58,512 nucleotides of DNA from 66-474 sp050738155 (lineage in GTDB: Bacteria; Pseudomonadota; Gammaproteobacteria; Xanthomonadales; Rhodanobacteraceae): contig JBOHYW010000003.1 of the NCBI GenBank assembly GCA_050738155.1, forward strand, positions 1 through 58,512. Direction: 5' to 3'. Position 1 is the stretch's first letter; every line of letters starts with the position of its first letter. Below the pieces are notes generated by a model. The model was not told the DNA's origin. It saw nothing but the letters and a program-made list of their open reading frames with translations, and searched no databases. The position numbers and the translations under genes were made by a program. Below are positions 37,241 through 46,377 of this stretch, piece by piece.

Positions 37241-37339
37241 GTAGGTTGGGCTGACGCCGGCTTCATCGGCGGAAGCCCAACATTTCCGCGCGTCACGTTG
37301 GGCTTCCCCCGGGTCAAGCCCGGGGTCAGCCCAACCTAC
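37241..37339. repeat. GTAG-ended miniature element (copy 3) with perfect 15-bp inverted ends
   Basis: GTAGGTTGGGCTGAC (37241-37255) and GTCAGCCCAACCTAC (37325-37339) are exact inverse complements. Two internal hairpins (GCCGGCTTCATCGGC and CCCGGGTCAAGCCCGGG) are visible. It lies in the 328-bp convergent gap after icd, which otherwise holds only low-complexity AACGCAAA-type sequence at 37155-37185. Confidence 0.85.
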
Positions 37340-37371
37340 TCTTGCTTGCCGGTCGGCAAAGGCAAAAACAA

Positions 37372-37442
37372 CAGACACGGATCAACACGGATTTGCACGG
37401 ATTCGGCTTTTGTATCCGTGTTCATCCGTGTGAATCCGTGGT
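37372..37442. repeat. ATCCGTG/CACGGAT repeat cluster overlapping a gene end
   Basis: ACACGGATCAACACGGATTTGCACGGATT is followed by ATCCGTGTTCATCCGTG and GAATCCGTGG, so CACGGAT units face ATCCGTG units in inverted orientation. The right half encodes the last residues (TTDSHG) and the stop of the LTA-synthase-like gene. Confidence 0.75.
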
Positions 37443-39620
37443 CAAGCTTTTCCCGATCGGCGGTGTGGCTGACGTAGCCGCCGGAGCGGGCGCTTCGGGC
37501 GGTTTCGGTACGGGCTTGGCATCGCTGGTGCGCCAGTGCATGCGACCACTGTTGAATTCGTCGTAGGCCACTTGATAGTAGGCGATGGCTTGGTCGACGA
37601 GGCTGTCATCCGTCTTAGCGTATGGCACCGCGGTACCGGTTTTCACATCGGGCTTGACCTGCATCACCTTGCCCTTGGGCATCAGGATGGTCAGGCGCCC
37701 ATCGTGGTAGTAGCCGAGGTTGACGTAGGTGGAGGAGAACGCCCGGTCCTTGGTCTCCGGCAGGTCCAGCACGTTGTAGCCGAAGAAGCGGCTGCGATAG
37801 TTGAAGTGCAGCAGGCCGAGCAGGGTCGGCGCGATGTCGATCTGCGAGGTCAGGCGGTGCACCACCCGTGGCTGGATGTGCGCCGGTGCATAGATGAACA
37901 ACGGGATGTGGTAGTGGTTGAGCGGGATACGGGTCCGGCCAGCGCTGTTGGCGCAGTGGTCGGCGGTGATCACGAACACCGTGTTCTTGAAGTACGGCTT
38001 GGCGCGCATCCGCTTGATGAAATCCCCGATGGCCCAGTCGGTGTACTTGACCGCACCAGGGCGATGGCCCTGCGGCAGGTCGATGCGATCCTTCGGCCAA
38101 GTGTAGGGCCGGTGATTCGAGGTGGTCATGATCTGCAGGAAGAATGGCTTTCCCTCGGCGTGGATCTTGTCCATCTGATCCATCGCCAGCGTGAAGAGAT
38201 CCTCGTCGGCCACGCCCCAGACGTTCTGGCTGTGGATGGTGGCGCCGGGCGGGATGTCGCGGCGGTCGATGTCGGTGTAGCCGTTGTGGCCGAAGAAATA
38301 GTTCATGTTGTCGAACTCGCCGTAGCCGCCGTAGACGAATTCCGACACGTAGCCGTGCTCATCGAAGATCTTGCCCAACGAAAACAGATTCTCGTTGTGT
38401 TTCTGGTGGATCAGCGAATTGCCCGGCATTGGCGGCACCGACAGCGTCACCGCTTCCAGTCCGCGCACCGTGCGCGTGCCATTGGCATACATGTGGTCGA
38501 AGAACAGGCTCTCGCCGGCCAGTTTGTCGAGAAAGGGTGTCAGATTCCGGGTGTTGCCGAAGGTGCCCATGTAACCGGCGGACAGGCTCTCCACCGTGAT
38601 CAGCACCACGTTGAGATCCTGTTCCTGGCCGGGATTGCGGACGATGCGCGTGAGGTCGTGCGGATTGTCATCTGCGAACGTCGATGTTGGCGTCTGCATC
38701 TGCTGGCGCACGATGGCGTAGGCCTTGTCCGTGGGCAGGTTCTTGTAGAACTGGTGGAAGTTGAGGTTCTCGTCGCGATACGCGGCAAAGAACTGGTAGG
38801 TGCCGTTGCCGGCCAGCGAGTTGACGAAGCTGTTGTCGGTGGCGTCCTTCATGCTGGCATTGACACCGAAAATCGTCGCCACCGTCACGGCCAGCCAGCC
38901 AGCCACCACCAGCGTGCGCTTGCCGAACTGGCTGGTGTCGTCGCGCGTGCGCAAGCTGCGCCGGCTCAGCCACATGATCACGAACGTCCCCACCACCAGC
39001 ATGGCCAGCCAGCGCCAGATTGGATAGGACTGCTGGATGTTGCCGATCACCTCGCTGGTATAGACGAGGTAGTCCACGGCGACGAAGTTGAAGCGCGTGC
39101 TGAACTCGTTCCAGAAGGTGATGTCCGCCGCGCTCGCGAACAGCATGATGAACAGCAGTACCAGGCACAGCAGCCGCAGCAGCCACTGCCCGGTTCGCGA
39201 GCTGTAGGTGAACGCCGCCAGCGGCAGCAGGAACAGGTATGGCAGCAGTACCGGCCACGCGGTTTTCCAGTTGGCGTCGTAGTGCCAGCGCAGGAAGCCG
39301 ACGCAAATGACCAGCAACGCGGTGAGCGCCAGCGCATACAGCAGCCAGCGCAGCCAACCCTGCAGTCGCCCCGGTCGCGACGGCACCAGCCACAGGAACA
39401 ACACCAGTGGCCAGGCGAAGTAGACGAACGTCACCAGGTCGTAACCCAGGCCCACGCCGAAGACATACAGCCAGTACAGCGGGTTGAGCGGCACGCCGGA
39501 ACCGGTCATCAGCAGCAGGATCAGCCGCTCGACGAACGAAATGACGACGAAGCAGATGCCCAGCCAAACCAAGGGACGAAAGCGCCGAAACAGTTGGCTC
39601 GACGTGGAAGAAGCAGTCAT
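37422..39620 (-). CDS. LTA synthase family phosphoglycerol/phosphoethanolamine-type transferase
   Basis: 732 residues. Five to six N-terminal membrane helices (to ~240) precede a periplasmic sulfatase-fold domain: VVLITVESLSAGYMG (metal-binding Glu), GTRTVRGLEAVTLSVPPMPG (nucleophile Thr) and TADHCANSAGRTRIPLNHYHIPLFIYAP (metal-binding Asp/His). In Gram-negatives such enzymes transfer phosphoglycerol or similar head groups to osmoregulated glucans or LPS. A Pro/Ala-rich tail (PVPKPPEAPAPAATSATPP) ends in a segment encoded by an ATCCGTG repeat. MTASSTS at 39620 is preferred (AGGGG upstream). Confidence 0.88.
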   Translation of the reverse strand: MTASSTSSQLFRRFRPLVWLGICFVVISFVERLILLLMTGSGVPLNPLYWLYVFGVGLGYDLVTFVYFAWPLVLFLWLVPSRPGRLQGWLRWLLYALALTALLVICVGFLRWHYDANWKTAWPVLLPYLFLLPLAAFTYSSRTGQWLLRLLCLVLLFIMLFASAADITFWNEFSTRFNFVAVDYLVYTSEVIGNIQQSYPIWRWLAMLVVGTFVIMWLSRRSLRTRDDTSQFGKRTLVVAGWLAVTVATIFGVNASMKDATDNSFVNSLAGNGTYQFFAAYRDENLNFHQFYKNLPTDKAYAIVRQQMQTPTSTFADDNPHDLTRIVRNPGQEQDLNVVLITVESLSAGYMGTFGNTRNLTPFLDKLAGESLFFDHMYANGTRTVRGLEAVTLSVPPMPGNSLIHQKHNENLFSLGKIFDEHGYVSEFVYGGYGEFDNMNYFFGHNGYTDIDRRDIPPGATIHSQNVWGVADEDLFTLAMDQMDKIHAEGKPFFLQIMTTSNHRPYTWPKDRIDLPQGHRPGAVKYTDWAIGDFIKRMRAKPYFKNTVFVITADHCANSAGRTRIPLNHYHIPLFIYAPAHIQPRVVHRLTSQIDIAPTLLGLLHFNYRSRFFGYNVLDLPETKDRAFSSTYVNLGYYHDGRLTILMPKGKVMQVKPDVKTGTAVPYAKTDDSLVDQAIAYYQVAYDEFNSGRMHWRTSDAKPVPKPPEAPAPAATSATPPIGKSLTTDSHG

Positions 39621-39734
39621 AGGTGCAACCCCTGGGACGTGCGACAAGCTGCGCAAGACTAGCAGTGTTGGTTTGGCCTGCGCTTGCGGCGTGCCGGTGA
39701 TGCGCGTCGTCGTCGTCGTGTCTGTAAAGCTTGC

Positions 39735-39763
39735 TTGACAGACCGGAATTCGATCGGTACAGT
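39735..39763 (+). promoter_or_regulatory. Sigma-70-like promoter for the membrane/Xre/hydrolase operon
   Basis: TTGACA (39735-39740), 17-bp spacer, TACAGT (39758-39763). The 14-mer AGCTTGCTTGACAG around the -35 recurs as AGGTTGCTTGACAG 46 bp downstream, so the pair may be an operator for the operon's own Xre protein. Confidence 0.65.
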
Positions 39764-39841
39764 CGTCATGTCAAGGTTGCTTGACAGCGCGGGGTAGCGA
39801 ACATGAACATGCGAACACTGGTGGCGGTGGGGAGAGTCCCG

Positions 39842-40432
39842 ATGGCACGAATGGAAGAATGGCCGGCGTGGCAACGCTGGGGCGCGTGGTTTTGTGGCTG
39901 GGTGCTGTATCTGGGCGGGTTCTGGCCGGCGATCGCCGTCGACAATGTGGCTGCGCGCGTGGCCGGGCTGGTCACGCTGTTCGCAGGATTGCTGCTGCTG
40001 ACGTATGCGTCGAAAGCGGTGCTGAACGAGCGGATGCGCACCGTTGATCGCAGGCATTTGCGTACGACCTTGCCGGCGGCCGTCGTCTACATCGTGTTGA
40101 TGCTGTATGTGTTTCCGCGCGAGGCCCATATTGCGACGCCGTGGTTGAAAGCGATCGTGGCGCTTTCACCTGTACTGCCGATGGTGTTCATGGCATGGAT
40201 GATGATTCGCTACGTCAATCGCTGCGACGAGATGGAGCGCCGCCAACAGCTCGAGGCGGCGGGTATTGCGGTAGTGGTGGTGGGCGTGGCCAGCATGGTG
40301 CTGGGATTTTTGGGCGCCGCGAAGCTGATCACCGTGGATGGCACGCTCGTGCTGCTGTTCGTGCTGCCAGCGCTGTGTCTGGTGTACGGGTCGGCATGCG
40401 CATGGTCGAAGTGGTGGAACCGGGCGCAATGA
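39842..40432 (+). CDS. Multi-spanning membrane protein, unknown function
   Basis: 196 residues with about five hydrophobic segments (~12-32, 36-53, 75-93, 98-115, 135-160, 165-185). No known family is recognised. A start 13 codons upstream (39803) is in frame, but GGGGAG sits 7 bases before the ATG at 39842. It overlaps the Xre gene by four bases (ATGA). Paired small Xre regulator and membrane protein genes are a recurrent arrangement, and the membrane protein may modulate or be controlled by the regulator. This last point is inference. Confidence 0.7.
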   Translation: MARMEEWPAWQRWGAWFCGWVLYLGGFWPAIAVDNVAARVAGLVTLFAGLLLLTYASKAVLNERMRTVDRRHLRTTLPAAVVYIVLMLYVFPREAHIATPWLKAIVALSPVLPMVFMAWMMIRYVNRCDEMERRQQLEAAGIAVVVVGVASMVLGFLGAAKLITVDGTLVLLFVLPALCLVYGSACAWSKWWNRAQ

Positions 40433-40629
40433 AGAACCGGGTTCGCGAGCTGCGCGAGGGGCGCGGCTGGTCGCAGGGCGCGCTCGCCGAGCATCTCGAC
40501 GTGTCGCGCCAGACGATCAATGCAATCGAAACCGGCAAGTACGACCCCAGCCTGCCGCTGGCGTTCAAACTGGCGCGGCTGTTCAAGCAACGTATCGAAT
40601 CGATGTTCGAACCGGATGAGGGACGCTGA
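40429..40629 (+). CDS. Small Xre-family HTH transcriptional regulator
   Basis: 66 residues that are almost entirely a Cro/C1-type HTH: NRVRELREGRGWSQGALAEHLDVSRQTINAIETGKYDPSLPLAFKLARLFKQRIESMFEPDE. This YgzD-like mini-regulator family (HTH plus short tail) is usually coupled to a membrane protein gene, as here. Start overlaps the preceding stop (ATGA), and its own stop is directly followed by the ATG of the hydrolase gene. Likely regulates the operon through the repeated TTGACAG region. Confidence 0.9.
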   Translation: MKNRVRELREGRGWSQGALAEHLDVSRQTINAIETGKYDPSLPLAFKLARLFKQRIESMFEPDEGR

Positions 40630-42246
40630 ATGAAAACGAATCCGCGCATGCTCCTGCGCATCGTGGTGGTGGTGATCGCGGTCGGGGTATTCGGCTGGCA
40701 GTGGTGGGGGAAACACCATGCGTCGAATCCGGCGGCTCCCGCGGCCAGCAGTGCGATGGCGATGAGCAATGCTGTCGCCAAGACTTCCCTGGCACCGGCC
40801 AAACCGGTCAAGCCCGCGCCGCCGGCGACGATCAAGATGGGCAAGCTGACCTTGGCCGCGTGCCAGTTGAAGCGTCCGCACAGCGCCGTGACCACGCCGG
40901 CATTTTGTGCGACGTTTCCGGTGCCCGAAAACCGTGCCGATCCACATTCGCGCAAGATCAATTTGAAACTCGCGATCGTCAAAAGCGATTCGCAGGTGCC
41001 GGCCAGGGATCTGGTGGTGTATCTCGCCGGCGGGCCGGGGCAGTCGGCGATCCGGACCTATTCGGAAATGGTGCCGGCGTTCGCGCCGTTGTTGAAGCAC
41101 CACGATCTGCTGTTGCTGGACCAGCGCGGTACCGGCGGTTCGCACCCGCTGCTGTGTCCGGGCGTCGAAAAGAAGATGCAAGCGCTGGGTGCAACGGCGC
41201 CCGACCTTGCGCAGCGAACCGAGTTGGTCGGCGAGTGCGCAAAGGAAGTCGAAAAGCAAGCGGATCCGCGCCACTACGCCACCACCGATGCGGTGGCGGA
41301 TCTGGAAGCGGTACGCAAAGCACTGGGTTCACCCAGGCTCGATCTGGTCGGCGTTTCCTATGGCACGCGCGTGGCGCAGCATTACGCGACCGCCCACCCG
41401 GATGCCGTGCGCAGCATCGTGCTGGACGGGGTGGTTCCGAACCAGTTGATCCTCGGCGAAACCTTTGCCGAAGCCTTGCAGCATTCACTCAAGTTGCAGT
41501 CCGCCGCCTGCAGCGCGACACCGGTATGCAAAAAAACGTTCGGTGACTGGTACGCGACCCTGCACGGCCTGTACGACAAGTTGAAGTCGCAGCCGCCGCA
41601 GCAAGTCACCTTCAATGACCCAAGCACGTACAAACCAGTCACCCAAACCCTCAGCGCCGACGCATTGGCAGGCGTGGTGCGGTTCTTCTCCTATTCGGCG
41701 GCCACCCAGGCCTTGCTGCCGCTGGCGGTGGACGAGGCCGCGAAGGACAACTACGCGCCGCTGATGGGGCAATCGCAATTGCTGACCAGCAGCGTGTCAG
41801 GCTCGATGCAGGGCGACATGCAACTGTCGGTGATTTGTACCGAGGATGCGTCGCTGCTGAAACCGCGTCCGCAGGATGCCGATACGCTGCTCGGCAATCA
41901 GTTGATCGACGCATTCATGGCCGAGTGCAAGGCGTGGCCGCATGGTCCCGTACCAAAGAATTTCCACGTGCCGTTCAAGTCGGCGATACCGACATTGTTG
42001 ATCTCCGGCGAGCGCGATCCGGTGACGCCGCCGGGTGATGCCGAGGAAGTGTTGAAGGGGTTGAGCAACGGGCGTTCGTTGGTGGTGAAGGGCATGGGCC
42101 ACGCCGAGTCGATCAACGCCGGTTGCATGCCCAAGCTGGTCGACCAGTTCGTGGACAAACTCGACCCGAAACTGCTTGATGCCGCTTGTCTGAAAAAGCT
42201 CGGGCCGATTCCCGCGTTCGTGAATTTCAATGGAGCCGCGCCATGA
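40630..42246 (+). CDS. Alpha/beta hydrolase with TAP-like C-terminal domain (putative exopeptidase)
   Basis: 538 residues. An N-terminal membrane anchor or uncleaved signal (~8-25) and an Ala/Pro-rich linker precede an alpha/beta-hydrolase fold: oxyanion region YLAGGPGQSA, DQRGTGGSHPLLCP, nucleophile GVSYGTR (GxSxG), late Asp in SGERDPVTPP and His in GMGHAES. DQRGTG is characteristic of prolyl-aminopeptidase/SCO7095-type (tripeptidyl) hydrolases with a TAP_C domain. Cysteines in paired positions (SAACSATPVCKKTF) suggest periplasmic disulfides. It starts immediately after the Xre stop. Exact peptide specificity unknown. Confidence 0.87.
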   Translation: MKTNPRMLLRIVVVVIAVGVFGWQWWGKHHASNPAAPAASSAMAMSNAVAKTSLAPAKPVKPAPPATIKMGKLTLAACQLKRPHSAVTTPAFCATFPVPENRADPHSRKINLKLAIVKSDSQVPARDLVVYLAGGPGQSAIRTYSEMVPAFAPLLKHHDLLLLDQRGTGGSHPLLCPGVEKKMQALGATAPDLAQRTELVGECAKEVEKQADPRHYATTDAVADLEAVRKALGSPRLDLVGVSYGTRVAQHYATAHPDAVRSIVLDGVVPNQLILGETFAEALQHSLKLQSAACSATPVCKKTFGDWYATLHGLYDKLKSQPPQQVTFNDPSTYKPVTQTLSADALAGVVRFFSYSAATQALLPLAVDEAAKDNYAPLMGQSQLLTSSVSGSMQGDMQLSVICTEDASLLKPRPQDADTLLGNQLIDAFMAECKAWPHGPVPKNFHVPFKSAIPTLLISGERDPVTPPGDAEEVLKGLSNGRSLVVKGMGHAESINAGCMPKLVDQFVDKLDPKLLDAACLKKLGPIPAFVNFNGAAP

Positions 42247-42324
42247 ACAGTGCCATCGTTTCGAAGGTGACGCGATTCACTCGTCGCGCATGCAGAGTTC
42301 ACCAAAGATGCGCTTGCGGAGCCC

Positions 42325-42346
42325 CGGTCCCGGGTCCCGGGTCCCG
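42325..42346. repeat. GGGTCCC heptamer repeats
   Basis: CGGTCCC-GGGTCCC-GGGTCCC-G, a GC-rich variant of the GAGTCCC heptamer at 13-116 and 2581-2763. It lies in the 154-bp gap before the NatA-like ABC gene. Confidence 0.8.
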
Positions 42347-42400
42347 TCTTTTCGAGACGTCGGATCATCACACCGCAATGTCGTGCCAGGGGAGCTTCCA

Positions 42401-43135
<735 letters not shown>

Positions 43136-43178
43136 AGCGGACCAACCCTGAAATGTTGCACGAGACGGAGCGCGCCGC

Positions 43179-44354
43179 ATGAACGCGATGCTGACGGTGT
43201 GGTGGAAGGAAATCCGCGAAAACCTGCGCGACAAGCGCACGGTATTCAGCGCGCTGATCTACGGGCCGCTGTTTGGGCCGGTTTTTTTCGTGCTGATCAT
43301 GAATTTCAGCGTCAACCAGATCATGGCCAAGGCCGCCGGGCCGCTGAAAGTGCCGGTGATCGGCGCGCAATACGCACCCAACCTCATCGACGCGCTGAAA
43401 CAGCAGGGTCTGGTGCCGCAGCCGCCGATCGCCGATCCCGACAAGGCGGTACGTGATCGCGATACCGATGTGGTGCTGCGCATTCCGTCCAGCTATCCGA
43501 AGGCGTGGAGCCGGGGCGATCCGGCCCAGGTCGAGGTGATCTACGACGCTTCGGCGCGCGGCTCCGGCACGCCGACCAGTCGGCTTGAGGGCATGCTGAA
43601 CCATTACGGCCGCGAGCAGGGTGCGCTGCGGTTGTTGGCGCGCGGCTTGTCGCCTGCCATTGCCGCGCCGGTGGTGGTCAGCAAGCGCGACCAGTCGACG
43701 CCGCAATCGCGCGCCGGAACGATGTTGAGTTTCCTGCCGTACTTCTTCGTGATCGCGATCTATATCGGCGGGATGTACCTTGCAATCGATCTCACCGCGG
43801 GTGAACGTGAACGGCAATCGCTGGAACCGTTGTTCGCCAATCCGGTCGCGCGCTGGCGAATTCTTGGCGGCAAGCTGGGCGCGATCGGCACGTTCTCATT
43901 GGCCAGTCTGGTGCTGTGCGCGATAGCTTTCGTGATCGCCGGGCAGTTCCTGCCGACCGCCAAGCTCGGGATGGCGTTTGATCTTGGCCCTTCATTTATC
44001 GCCGATGCCATCCTGCTGGAACTGCCGTTGGTCGCATTGTTCGCGGTCCTGGAAACGTTGGTGGCGGCGTTCGCCAAGAGCTACCGCGAGGCGCAGACGT
44101 ATCTCAGTTTCCTGATGATCTTGCCGATCATTCCATCGATCATCATGGGCGTCATGCCGGTAAAACCCGCGAACTGGATGTACGCGGTACCGCTGCTCGG
44201 TCAGCAGATCGGGATCGGCGATCTGCTGAGCGGGAAATCCGTGTCGGCAAGTGAAATTGGCCTGGCGATGGTATGCGGGTTCGCCGTTGCGCTCGTAATC
44301 GGCTTCGCCACTGCATTCGTCTATCGCAGCGAGCGGCTGGCGATTTCGGCGTAG
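43179..44354 (+). CDS. ABC transporter permease (NatB/ABC-2 type)
   Basis: 391 residues. One N-terminal helix (~22-45), a large extracytoplasmic domain (~50-180), then five to six helices (~185-385), including the ABC-2 segment GMYLAIDLTAGERERQSLEPLFANPVARWRILGGKL. It matches NatB permeases that pair with the NatA-like ATPase encoded just upstream; GGAG precedes the ATG. The pair probably exports Na+ or another small solute. The substrate is not deducible. Confidence 0.9.
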   Translation: MNAMLTVWWKEIRENLRDKRTVFSALIYGPLFGPVFFVLIMNFSVNQIMAKAAGPLKVPVIGAQYAPNLIDALKQQGLVPQPPIADPDKAVRDRDTDVVLRIPSSYPKAWSRGDPAQVEVIYDASARGSGTPTSRLEGMLNHYGREQGALRLLARGLSPAIAAPVVVSKRDQSTPQSRAGTMLSFLPYFFVIAIYIGGMYLAIDLTAGERERQSLEPLFANPVARWRILGGKLGAIGTFSLASLVLCAIAFVIAGQFLPTAKLGMAFDLGPSFIADAILLELPLVALFAVLETLVAAFAKSYREAQTYLSFLMILPIIPSIIMGVMPVKPANWMYAVPLLGQQIGIGDLLSGKSVSASEIGLAMVCGFAVALVIGFATAFVYRSERLAISA

Positions 44355-44405
44355 GCGAAGCGGCTGCGCGCGACGGCCCGTGCCGGCGCGCCGTTGCGGG
44401 ACGCG

Positions 44406-46304
44406 TCAGTGCAAGATCGGATGCAGCGCTTTTTGCGCGGCCGCATCGCTGCCGAGCACCAGATCGATCTCGCGGCCATCCTTGCAAACCAGTTGCAAGT
44501 GCGTCCCCGGTTTGCCGTGTTTCACCCGCTTCAGCCACTGCCCGCGGCTGGCGAGATGGGTGGCCGGGACGCCGTCGATGCTGATGATCTTGTCACCCTT
44601 TTTCAAGCCCGCCTTGGCGGCCGGGCCATCGGGCACGAGCTTGACGACGGTTAACGAGGCGTGATCGAGCTTGACTGCCGCAAACCCGGCCGAAGCGGTG
44701 GCTTGAGGCAACGAGAAACCTGCGCGCGGCACCAGGTACATCTCGCCGTGGCGATAATTGAACTGGACCATGAAGTGTTTCCAGACCAGCAACCCGAGGT
44801 TGCCGGCTTCGCTGGGATTGCTGGTGGCGCCAACGCCCTTGGGCGTCAATATTCCAGGCGCGTCGGCGGGAACATCGAGACCCGCGACTCGCAATGAACG
44901 AATCCAGGCCATGTGCGACGTGAACATGCCGCCTTGCCCGCCACCGACCACGGATATACCGGCGCGGTAGTAGCGGGAAAGCCCGTGCTTCGCCGCCCAC
45001 TTCGGGAACAACAGCAGCGGGCCGTGATTGCCGGTGTCCACGCCGAAAATGCCGGGCTGGCCATCGAGGGTTGCCCGCACGAGCGGCATGTCGTCGGTGA
45101 AGCGGATCGGCAGCGCGTGTGCATTTGCCGGCGGGGAGGTCGACGCGAACGGCTGCAACGTCAGCCTGCGACTGGCGAAGTCGAGCGTCACGGCAAAACG
45201 TTCGAACACCTCCAGCCCGAGGATGCCGGCGATCGGTGGATGCTTGCCGAGGTCGGTGGTCACGTTCGACAACGGGATGACCAGGAAGGATTGATCGTCG
45301 ATCTCGGCGTCGCCGATTTGCAGCTTGTCCACATGCGTATAGCTGACCGCGATGCTGCCGGCTCCGGCCCCGTAGCCACGGCCGGCGCCGTGCGCCTGCA
45401 AACCGAGCAGCTTGGCTGCGGCCGGGGTGAGGATGGCGTGCCCGCCGGTGTCGAGAATGAACGGCAGCGGGGCCTTGCCGTCGATGCTGGCCTCAATGAT
45501 CAGGAAGCCGTTGCCGTAGGTGAACGGCACGACCGCCTGCTGTTCGTTGCCCTGGATGCGGGCGTCCGTCACCTTGTTGCCCGGACGCTTGAATGCCTGG
45601 GCCGGTACTTCGCGCAACAGGCGATAGCGATGGACGGTTGCGACATCGGCCTGCGCGGGACTGCCGACGCCGCTGCTGATCCGGAACGGCAATTGCACGC
45701 CCTGCACGTCGCGGTAATCGCCATAGCGCGTGGTGACGGTCTGGAACGAACGCAGCATCACGCTGCGCGCGAGGCGGTGATGCGTGCTGTCGATCCACAG
45801 TGTCACGCTGCGGCCGCGCGGTGGCGTCGCGGCGATGCGATCGTAGCGCACGCCGTGCTCGGTTTTGGACGGTAGCGCTTCCAGAACGATGGGCAATTTC
45901 TGCAGGTTGCAGTAACCGCGTTGCGCCAACCAGCGATCGGTGACGGCGAGGGTTTCGGCTTCCGGTGAATTCAACGGGTGGGTTTGGCCTGAACGGTCCT
46001 GTCTCCACGCGCCGTGTGCGTCGATGCCGTTGGCACTGGCGTAGATCGGGAAATGCGATTCGGTGCGCTTGCGACCGTCGCGCAAATCGCCCAGATCGCG
46101 TTGGGTACCGACCAGCCCTTCACTGCGCACGCTTGCGTCATCGGCGATCGCCGCGATGCCCTGCAGGTGCGCGTTGCCTTCGGCACGGCACATCGCTGCC
46201 AGCAGCGCTTGCGGCGATGTACCGGGGGCTGCCAGTGCAATGGCGGGCAGGCAACACGAGATGGCGAGCAGGAAGGCGGTCGGGTGAACAAGTGGGCGTG
46301 ACAT
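44406..46304 (-). CDS. Exported aspartyl protease-like protein with two DTG domains and a PDZ domain
   Basis: 632 residues with a Sec signal (~1-25, ISCCLPAIALAAPG). Order: N-terminal domain of unknown type (~30-235), a first retropepsin-like domain with FILDTGGHAILT (~285), a second with FGVDTGNHGPLLLF (~430), and a C-terminal PDZ (VVKLVPDGPAAKAGLKKGDKIISIDGVPA, ~550-620). Two DTG triads in one chain would give a pepsin-like bilobal active site. The length and domain order fit the 'aspartyl protease family protein' group of Xanthomonadales. Start at 46304 has GGAG seven bases upstream. Periplasmic location is likely. Confidence 0.82.
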   Translation of the reverse strand: MSRPLVHPTAFLLAISCCLPAIALAAPGTSPQALLAAMCRAEGNAHLQGIAAIADDASVRSEGLVGTQRDLGDLRDGRKRTESHFPIYASANGIDAHGAWRQDRSGQTHPLNSPEAETLAVTDRWLAQRGYCNLQKLPIVLEALPSKTEHGVRYDRIAATPPRGRSVTLWIDSTHHRLARSVMLRSFQTVTTRYGDYRDVQGVQLPFRISSGVGSPAQADVATVHRYRLLREVPAQAFKRPGNKVTDARIQGNEQQAVVPFTYGNGFLIIEASIDGKAPLPFILDTGGHAILTPAAAKLLGLQAHGAGRGYGAGAGSIAVSYTHVDKLQIGDAEIDDQSFLVIPLSNVTTDLGKHPPIAGILGLEVFERFAVTLDFASRRLTLQPFASTSPPANAHALPIRFTDDMPLVRATLDGQPGIFGVDTGNHGPLLLFPKWAAKHGLSRYYRAGISVVGGGQGGMFTSHMAWIRSLRVAGLDVPADAPGILTPKGVGATSNPSEAGNLGLLVWKHFMVQFNYRHGEMYLVPRAGFSLPQATASAGFAAVKLDHASLTVVKLVPDGPAAKAGLKKGDKIISIDGVPATHLASRGQWLKRVKHGKPGTHLQLVCKDGREIDLVLGSDAAAQKALHPILH

Positions 46305-46377
46305 CGGCATGCTCCGGTCGGACACGCCGCGAGTGTGCGCCGATGCGGCCGTTGTCGTCTGGTACGTGCGTGATGTT

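Noticed and set aside
37536..39662. 708-codon plus-strand frame antisense to the LTA-synthase-like gene
   Set aside because: Shadow with His/Val/Glu-rich composition typical of complementary frames; the real gene has clear motifs.
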